64,000 nucleotides of DNA. Source: Ophioderma brevispina (taxonomy: Eukaryota; Echinodermata; Ophiuroidea; Amphilepidida; Ophiodermatidae). Position 1 is the stretch's first letter. Each line of letters starts with the position of its first letter. Position numbers and translations under genes: made by a program. Where the stretch lies: NCBI GenBank assembly GCA_023653785.1, contig JAMKCH010049152.1, positions 1 through 64,000 on the forward strand, written 5' to 3'. The notes beneath the pieces are model-generated. The model searched no databases, had not been told where the DNA came from, and saw only the letters and a program-made list of their open reading frames with translations. Shown here piece after piece: positions 57,171 through 64,000 of this stretch.

Positions 57171-57569
57171 CACAGCTGTTTGAAAGTCTCATTTATTATG
57201 ACAAAATTAGAATAAAATCAAAAATATCAACAGCGACACACTTTTGACAACTAATATATAGTATTTATTCCACCAATTACCTCCAGTGTAAATTTGATGC
57301 AATTTCATTGCGGGCAAATATGATTTTTCATAAAATCTAGTTTTACACGTCTTTCTATGGGAAATATGCATATAGAGGGCGCTATAACATAGAAATTACG
57401 ACCTTTGTAGGCCTATATGGCAAGATTCCCGCAATGGATTTGTCTGATTTTTGCGGAGGTAATATCTCTTGTATGTCCCTACCTATACCAGTTGTCAAAC
57501 TTGTGTCGCCGTTGCTTAAAATTGCTCTAAAAATAAAAGAGACAATTTGCATGGGGTCAAACAGCTGTG
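57171..57569. mobile_element. 399-bp MITE inserted in the LINE 3' UTR
   Basis: Ends CACAGCTGTTTGA and TCAAACAGCTGTG are perfect 13-bp inverse repeats, flanked on both sides by TCCT. Removing it joins CTCCCCTCCT to TGTCCTAGTCTGTCTG as continuous 3' UTR. The interior has no coding capacity and contains TAGGCCTA at 57408. Confidence 0.7.
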
Positions 57570-57581
57570 TCCTTGTCCTAG

Positions 57582-57602
57582 TCTGTCTGTCTGTCTGTCT
57601 TT
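57582..57602. repeat. GTCT microsatellite in the LINE 3' UTR
   Basis: Five CTGT units in a row. Confidence 0.9.
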
Positions 57603-58039
57603 GTTGTGTCCCCGTCTTGTAACTTTATATGCTTTAGGATGCCTGCATGTCGATCTACCCACTGAAGTATTATTCTCATGTTCTTGATATAATGGCTCTA
57701 CCATTACCATTTTCTCATAATTTACTTTGTTATGCAGGCCTATGTTAACATCCATACCATGCCATTTTTTTCTTTGTTTCCCACTGAATGAGGGCATTGC
57801 GTTACACGCTCTGCGTTTTGCAGTGTCCTCGTCCAGTTAACTTTATTTATGTACAGTTAAAAATATGTAATATCTGTGCTTCAATTATTATTATATTTAT
57901 CATGTTCTATTGTCCAGTACCTGTATATAAATAATGTTGATAGACTAATAAATATGAATATGAATATGAATATATATAAACCACTAGTGAATAATGTCGA
58001 ATGAGACTACTCTAGTTACGACCTGGGATATACCTGTCT

Positions 58040-58195
58040 ATCATATCTACTCCTCAAACATCGTATCTGTCGATGTGCCAAGTATCTGTGGTGTAGTGAT
58101 TCAGCATTATAGCGGACCGGGTTCGATTCCCGCCATGTACTGTTTAGCGATATTCTCTTCTTCTATACCGCTTCTTTAATTGTTCTTTGACATAG
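58040..58195 (+). repeat. tRNA-derived SINE-like element, copy 1
   Basis: TGGTGTAGTGA (58089-58099) fits a pol III A-box, and GGTTCGATTCC (58120-58130) is a perfect B-box. They are only about 20 bases apart, too close for a complete tRNA. A body with CATGTACTGTTT and a T-rich CTTCTTCTAT tail follows. A diverged copy with the same order lies about 300 bases downstream. Confidence 0.65.
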
Positions 58196-58339
58196 ACCTA
58201 TGGTCATAAAGAATGTACACCTTATTATTTAGCAGTGACCTGCGTACCCCTTCTGCATTTATGACCTCATTAAATTAATTACCGCAGCTCCACCTCTACA
58301 TTTGTTTACAATAAAAAAAATACGGCGAAACCTTCGAAA

Positions 58340-58520
58340 TCTACTCCTCAACCGTGTTAGCTGCTGCTATGCTATGTATCTGTAGTGTAGTGGCCAGTAT
58401 GCTAGCCGTATGCTAGTATGTACGTTAATCTAGCTGGCCGGGTTCGAGTACAGACAGGTACTGTTTTGAGGAGAATTTTCTTCTTCTATACTCTTTCTTT
58501 AATTTCTCTTAAATTGTTCT
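58340..58520 (+). repeat. tRNA-derived SINE-like element, copy 2
   Basis: TAGTGTAGTGG (58383-58393) and GGTTCGAGTAC (58441-58451) match copy 1, with about 27 extra bases between the boxes (AGTATGCTAGC-type repeats). Both copies share the upstream block ATCTACTCCTCAA, the downstream block GGTACTGTTT or TGTACTGTTT, and the T-rich tail, so the pair looks like a segmental duplication. Confidence 0.6.
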
Positions 58521-58524
58521 TCTC

Positions 58525-59220
58525 TTAACTTGTATTTTAATTGAATCCACCGATATGACCATAACTAAAAGAAAGCCATTACAACAATCTTCCACGCGAG
58601 CAGTGACAAACTATAATTAGGATAATGTCACACACTAGTCTATTTACATATTTCTTTCAGCCAATTAGCGCGCGCCGATGAGCCCCAGTGATAAGCAAGT
58701 ATTGCATAAACATACGCACGCCCAAAGCCGGTGCAATCACTAATTGCCAAATCCACGATTTGGTAGCCTAACTGGGCAACTTTTGCTACTCGCCCCGCGA
58801 AACGAAAAGCCACAGGCGAATTCGCGATGGTTTTTTTGTTGAATTTTTGGCTACTTTTCACTTTCAATCAAGGATCATTGTGAGAAAGTAGAGATAAATA
58901 CGAATTTGAAAAGGTTTTAAGTTGGTCGTACACACACAATGCTGTTCTTGCTACAAACAAGCACGAAATCAAGAACACAGCAAGTAGGGTCAGTGTGACA
59001 GCCGGATGACAAATGTGTTGGCAATCAGTGGCGATACAATAAAAAAGAAAGAGAGAAATGATGCTGTCAATCAGTTGCGATACAATAAAAAATAAAGAGA
59101 GAGGTGAGCACCTCCTTGAAGAGAATTTTGTTTCCTAAGTTACTTTTATGTTAAACGTATCATTTGCATGGTGTTGGTCGTTCTCCACTGATTTCTATAA
59201 CAATGGATTGGCTACACAAC
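58525..59220. other. No gene recognised
   Basis: One local direct repeat: CAGTGGCGATACAATAAAAA and CAGTTGCGATACAATAAAAA, 45-50 bases apart near 59027 and 59074. Confidence 0.5.
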
Positions 59221-59221
59221 A

Positions 59222-59275
59222 GTAATTGTAATTAGATGAATGGAGCCACGGGCGGACATCTTGGTCTACGAACAC
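59222..59275 (+). repeat. Dispersed repeat fragment shared with 36135-36190
   Basis: TTAGATGAATGGAGCCACGG and CGGACATCTTGG match the minus strand of the other copy. Confidence 0.65.
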
Positions 59276-59432
59276 CAATAACATCAGAGACACCTGTGTA
59301 ACAGAAGTTGTATCCCGGGTGCACGTTTTAAGACATGCCATCCTGTACGCGCAAATACAATGAGTACTGAATAGCGAGTTCGATAATTCAGTCACGGCTG
59401 TGCTACAATAGCAACAACATGTTCATATCCCG

Positions 59433-60830
59433 ACCCAGGAGTGCAATGGTTTGGGAGGTGTATAATAAGTATAATAGGGCTGTTTGGATATTAGAGTGTA
59501 TTGGTGCGCATGGATACAGAGCGCATAGCTCTGTTGCCATGGCGCGTATGTTCAAGGGTATTATGTTGATAGAGATTACTTTTGCAGGGGAAGTTTCTGG
59601 AGTTTTGTGTACATTCAAACAAAACCAATTAAAAGCACAGCTGAAAATCATTAATCCTGAAAACTGGATGTAAACCAAGTTGATGGGTGTCAAATTCGGA
59701 ACCCAATGTTATTCATGCAAGGTTAAATGTTTCAAATTCATGCGTGAAATGACACTGCTACTATGTTCAGGCTATCACTAAGGAGAATTATTTTGCATTG
59801 ATTGATTTTGAACATGTTGAAAAACAATTTAAGAAAAACAGTTGACCCCGATGCTGGTGAGTACGTCATTGAAAAGTACCACCTATGACTTGAACTGCAT
59901 TGAAATATATATATTTATAATCTTTCCCTGGAGATGTCAAGCGCACGATAGTGTTGAAAAAAACCCATGGGCGCTTGGCCGGATTCGAACCGCGACCTTC
60001 GAATTACCTGCACGTCGCTCTAACCGACTGAGTATCAAGCAGGTTCGGTAGACGAGCGATAGATATCATCTATAGGTGTTCGGCTCGAAAGGTGTCTTTA
60101 CAACGCCTTCAAATGCATTGAAACTAGTCTTAACTACAGTATAGTCTCACATCTGATCGATTACGCTGTGACAACGGAGATAAAGAATGCTTGCTGCTTT
60201 GCAGGATGTAGTTAGTAAACGTAACGAGATGAATAGTTTGGTGTCACGTGTCAGGTACCAGGCAACGTGTAAGGTATAAGGTAGACAGGTGCTCTTCGGG
60301 GGCGACCGTAATAGATAAATCCGGAATATGTTAAATCAAGGTCTGTCCATATGGCCCTCTGGCCCAGAGTGCATTATTTTTCCAAAGACACGGTTTATTA
60401 TGTTAACAGTACAAAATTTACCTTTTCCCTAATGATTCAAAAACCGAAGAACGATGACGATAATCGGTTGTTTTTCCATGGTAGGGATACGTACGTCATT
60501 TACCGGCCTGGGTCCCCGAAGCAAAATAATTAAAACCAATCAATGCCGTGAACTCATCCAAGTTTTATTGTTTTCAAAAATTGGCTGTTATTCCCATTAA
60601 TAAAATTCATTTTTTAAGATTCAACATCTGTTATTGTTCTTTAATAATTAATATTCAATTGTCCCGCAGGAATGTGAAAAAGATGGGTCCCTAAGTCTAC
60701 CAAACTGAAAACCAAAGTCAGCCGGCCTAAATTACCTTACCGTGGACTGTAATGGGCAGACGGATCCCCGTTTTAGTTAATAGCAAGGCTTACAGCCACT
60801 TGAACGCAGCTGCGGGGGTTATGCGTCCAG
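59433..60830. repeat. Long dispersed repeat, copy 2
   Basis: Collinear with 20147-21690 over its whole length, with small indels and a ~180-base SINE-like insertion at about 59905-60088. Copies share both ends, so the copied unit is about 1.2-1.5 kb. Confidence 0.8.
59905..60088 (-). mobile_element. tRNA-derived SINE inserted in repeat copy 2
   Basis: On the minus strand, CTCAGTCGGTTAGAGCG (A-box side) is followed about 30 bases later by GGTTCGAATCC, a perfect B-box at 59981-59991. A tRNA-like acceptor pairing (CTGCTTG with CAAGCGC) is mostly kept but the anticodon stem is not. The 3' end reads into an AT tail (TATAAATATATATAT). Copy 1 of the host repeat lacks these ~180 bases between GCATTGAAA and ACGCCTTCAAATGCATTG, proving insertion. 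Confidence 0.75.
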
Positions 60831-60834
60831 TAAA

Positions 60835-61060
60835 CACAACGTATTAACCGTTTAAATGGTTTGAAAATGGGTTTGCATTTTAAAACGTTTTAAAACCGTT
60901 TTAAATTACGTGGCCGAAAACAATCTGGTTACCGAACTGTGGGGTAATAATTTTGCTGAACGTTACAAAAACGTTTTTTAAAGTTTGCCACAGTACATTG
61001 TCAAATTTAATATTCAACATTATAATACGTTTTAAAACGCGTCCCCGACTCCTATTTTTG
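60835..61060. repeat. AACGTTTTAAAAC-rich segment
   Basis: Words of the form ACGTTTTAAAAC occur in both orientations near 60884, 60895 and 61028, suggesting a small degraded hairpin element. Confidence 0.45.
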
Positions 61061-61069
61061 AGTATTTTT

Positions 61070-63860
61070 TTCAGTGTAAAATCTTCGTCTTTATTCATTC
61101 CAATCGTCATCCGTAAATCAAAGACCGCAGTAACGCTGCAATCATTAATATTGCCATCAATGTTGTCATATCGTCGTCCTTGTCCACTGCGAAAGTTATT
61201 ATTTTTGTCAAAACACTACACAATTCTCATTGTATAGGAATGCTGTAGAAAAGGTAACGATTATGAACCCAGGTCACTAACTATGAGGTATCGGAGGGAG
61301 TCGTATTTCGTCACGTAACGAAATGGAATAACGGAATTCAGCATTTCAGAGTTGTTGGACGTTCGCATCGCAAGTAGTACCAGTACACGCGTACATACGT
61401 GGCTTTCATTTCCGTTTTTCAATTTCGATCCTGTTCCTGAAAGTTGGATATTATACCTTAATAACAGTAAGTAATTCATTTTAAATCACTGCATCACAAA
61501 ATTAATTCCCCGTAATATCATGTATATATAGCCTGTATTGCAACAGAAACACAGACTCAACTACGTACCGTCGTTACGTGTCGTGTCGCTTTATATGGTT
61601 AACTGTCCTTAACCCGGGCCAGGGTTTTAACTCATGATATCGTTTTTTTTATTTAAATCGAGTTTTGTTCCAGATAAAACGTTTGATTCCATAGTGTCCA
61701 TGGAGATTAAAAATAATACCATAATTATAAGCATAATATTTTGCTCTTACATTCCTTTTGAAGTAGATTAAAAGGGAAATCTACTGGGTCCAGATAAGTC
61801 ACTATCCTTTTCGAGTAATAAATGCTGACCGCATTTTGTCCTCAACACAAATATTCGATATCCTTTTGAAATTAGATATTATCGCTGCCTTCAAAAATGA
61901 ATAATAAAGACCTCGTGTGAGGAAACTAAATGTTGATTGTTTAGAGTAAACAAAAATAATTACATAATATTGAACAGAAACAGTATATATCAGTCTGTAT
62001 CCAACCGGAAGTTTTCAAATTCACAACTTTCACTTAAGGCAGTTGGTTATATTTCTTAAAATTTGCCCCAACAATTGAAGTTAACGAGACCACAACGATA
62101 GCCTATACTACGTACTCTAGCATAGAAAACTGTAGAATTATTTTTCCTCAGTCCTAAGTTATGGAGAAAGGTGACAGAACGCAGTTTAAATTATTTTTTC
62201 TCCATAAAAAAAGATATTGCACCTCCACATGGGGGTGCACCTCCACATGGGGTTTGAATCTTTAAACACCCCTAAGATCTATGGGAAATTAAAAAATCAA
62301 AACTTTAAATTTGGGTTTTGGTTATGATCAAAATGCGCTTTGTGCATCTAAAAAGGAACAACAAATGCCTTTTAAATGTGGATTAATGGTTTATATGAGC
62401 CCATATCAATACGTTTTCAAAATATATTGTTTTATATTATTAAGTGTATTAGTTATATGTGTTGATACCTTGAAAACTTTTCTGTGAAAACCTTTGTTCA
62501 GTTTTTGTTATGTTGATATTCTGGAATGATATTATACTTCTGATAATTAGTGATATTGGGTGCATTTCAGAAATCCGTTTGTGATACAAAATGAACTGAT
62601 AATGAATCTGAAGATTGATTATCCCTAAGACTATCTTGCATATATTAAAATCATTACTCTGATCCCGACTCATATATGAAAAAAGGAATGGGCCACCTAA
62701 TTGCCTATCATTTTATAGTCTTATGCTGTAAAAGAAACTAAATGTGATTAAATTAAGACAATGCTGAAACCAAACAATGTGGCCTATTGAGATCAGTTGA
62801 TAGTGATGAGATTTCTCTAACTGATATAATTAACTTTCTAAACCCTCTGCCTTGCCCTAATCAAAATATTTATCATCCACCATGTCCACCCGATTTTGTT
62901 AGTATAGTGCGTATTTGGTATTGACCCTGTCTATGAACCTTGTTGTGAAGCCAGGTACAATTAAAGTTCAAACCCCCATAGGACAAACAAATAAGCGTTT
63001 ATGATGCCGTTGTCTGGAATAATTCCGGCCGTTGTATTTAGTCTGAGTATTTTTAAGTGCAATGTGTGTGCTACATCGCAAATTCCAGTGTTAACCGATG
63101 GTAAACAAAATGGGAGTAGGCCTCTAACAGCCCATTCGCACAAGTTAACGCTGTGAGACAGTTGTTTTGAGAAACAGTTTCCTCTGTAACTTGAACTTTA
63201 TAACTGATGGCAGTCTTGATTGTTACATTACTCATGCAATTTTATTGGGCCAGTATCGGCTCGGTATTTGTCAGTCTAAAGCCGAATTGCAGAGTACCAG
63301 GTGTCCGAGTTGTCACCAGTTGAGTTTTGTAACCGTGGTATACCTTACTGGCATTAATACTTTGTAAGCCTGCAGAACTATTATAGGTTGCCAATGCGTC
63401 ACGCGGCATGCGCGTGTGTGTTTAGATGTGTGTTGTACACACATTGGGTACAAAGTCTATCAAAATAAAGTCTTTTGCTGTCAAGCTAACCGTTTTGAAT
63501 TTAACATATCATCCACCAAAGAAACAATGAATTTATTTCTTATTTATTGCCGTGAATTAAAATCCACTTTTGGTTAAATTTTTTCATTATAATTATTATA
63601 GCCATTTCTATATAAAATAAAAAATGAGTTTAATTCAGTTTTCTTGATGAATTTCGCATGAGCTATAAAACCCTAACCAAAATGATTAAAATCATTGGGT
63701 AAAATTTCGGGGAGCTAGATACTGCCGATAATTATGATTTTTTTTTTCTGTTAATGCCTACATGTGCTGCATTGGCAGGTACAAATCCTTTTTTTTAGTC
63801 TTTACAGTATTTTCATGTATATTCGCCGTAATGTTTTTACTGATTGTACATTATAATTCG
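61070..63860. other. No supported gene
   Basis: AT-rich DNA. The only clear structure is a tandem pair of TGCACCTCCACATGGGG at 62218-62251. Open frames are short and without domains. Confidence 0.45.
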
Positions 63861-63866
63861 TTTCAG

Positions 63867-63973
63867 GTTTAAATGTTTCCTCAGTATATAATGGCTTAAA
63901 TCACGTCAACAAAGATTGTATCATGAGAGTTTTTGAAGAACGCCTGTCGAAGATGAAACAGCCAGTGACATGA
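63867..63973 (+). CDS. Candidate terminal exon at the right edge
   Basis: The acceptor TTATAATTCGTTTCAG is followed by two bases and 34 open codons ending in TGA at 63971-63973. It includes CIMRVFEERLSKMKQPVT, a charged helix-like end. A polypyrimidine tract is only moderate. It would be the last coding exon of a plus-strand gene whose earlier exons I did not find in the window, or chance. Confidence 0.35.
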
Positions 63974-64000
63974 GAAATACGCTCTCCTGGACATCCATTT

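Larger units (their letters stand above)
53990..57975 (+). mobile_element. CR1/L2-group non-LTR retrotransposon, decayed
   Basis: One plus-strand LINE with an apurinic-type endonuclease followed by reverse transcriptase, no RNase H and no ORF1. A 3' UTR ends in a polyA-like AATAAATATGAATATGAATA tail around 57945-57965. Domain order and the tail fit the CR1/L2/Rex1-like part of the Jockey superfamily; the precise clade cannot be assigned by eye. The 5' limit is not marked, and a missing ORF1 indicates 5' truncation. At least three frame breaks and several stops show that it is dead. A MITE (57171-57569) is inserted in the 3' UTR. Confidence 0.85.

Noticed and set aside
59981..60045. A functional tRNA gene on the minus strand
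   Set aside because: A- and B-boxes and much of the acceptor pairing exist, but the anticodon stem does not pair; an empty repeat copy shows it is a SINE insertion.
1..64000. Bacterial or phage features such as operons, Shine-Dalgarno sites, att sites and replication origins
   Set aside because: Coding density, introns, LINE and SINE elements and microsatellites identify animal nuclear DNA.

Overview
The window looks like non-coding, repeat-dense nuclear DNA of an animal, probably a marine deuterostome invertebrate such as an echinoderm. Evidence for this: AT-rich DNA with no operons or dense ORFs; a few short exon-like blocks with consensus GT/AG borders and multi-kb introns; a decayed CR1/L2-type LINE; tRNA-derived SINE-like pieces; and many hairpin-type DNA transposon remnants. 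The 8-mer TAGGCCTA was counted eight times. The phylum assignment is inference; nothing here proves it.

Layout. 1-7.6 kb: a LINE 3' tail, microsatellites, and the 3' end of a plus-strand coiled-coil gene. Exons at 2044-2106 and 5141-5277 are phase-matched and end in a stop. Their 3.0-kb intron carries a foldback. Two more possible terminal exons lie at 6644-6771 and 7112-7262. 7.6-12.3 kb: mostly featureless, with a tandemly duplicated 34-bp perfect palindrome at 11.4-11.6 kb. 12.3-19 kb: two exon-like blocks (12300-12442 and 16684-16870) around the most striking structure of the window, a TA-flanked giant palindrome at 13637-15985 with a second element nested in one arm. A 1.4-kb foldback follows at 17354-18781. 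19-33.5 kb: tandem repeats, dispersed repeat copies, small MITEs, weak minus-strand exon candidates and truncated relatives of the giant palindrome.

33.6-35 kb: a composite repeat rich in the palindrome CCAATATTGG, flanked by TTCGGAATAA-type repeats. 37.2-41.2 kb: a head-to-tail duplication of a ~1.97-kb unit whose first ~1.44 kb is nearly identical and whose last ~0.5 kb is full of small indels; this may be an assembly artefact. 41.2-45.3 kb: strongly G+T-biased DNA with ~0.3-kb tandem units. 47.9-53.5 kb: a cluster of MITEs and foldbacks, including one with perfect 19-bp terminal repeats and a perfect 9-bp target duplication. 54-58 kb: the LINE (endonuclease plus reverse transcriptase, broken by frameshifts) with a 399-bp MITE in its 3' UTR. 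58-61 kb: SINE-like elements, one dated by comparison with an empty repeat copy at 20-21.7 kb. 61-64 kb: little, then one possible terminal exon near the right edge.

No intact gene is contained in the window and no pathway can be reconstructed. All similarities are within-window comparisons by eye; no database search was run. Percent identities are therefore not given and many repeat boundaries are approximate.
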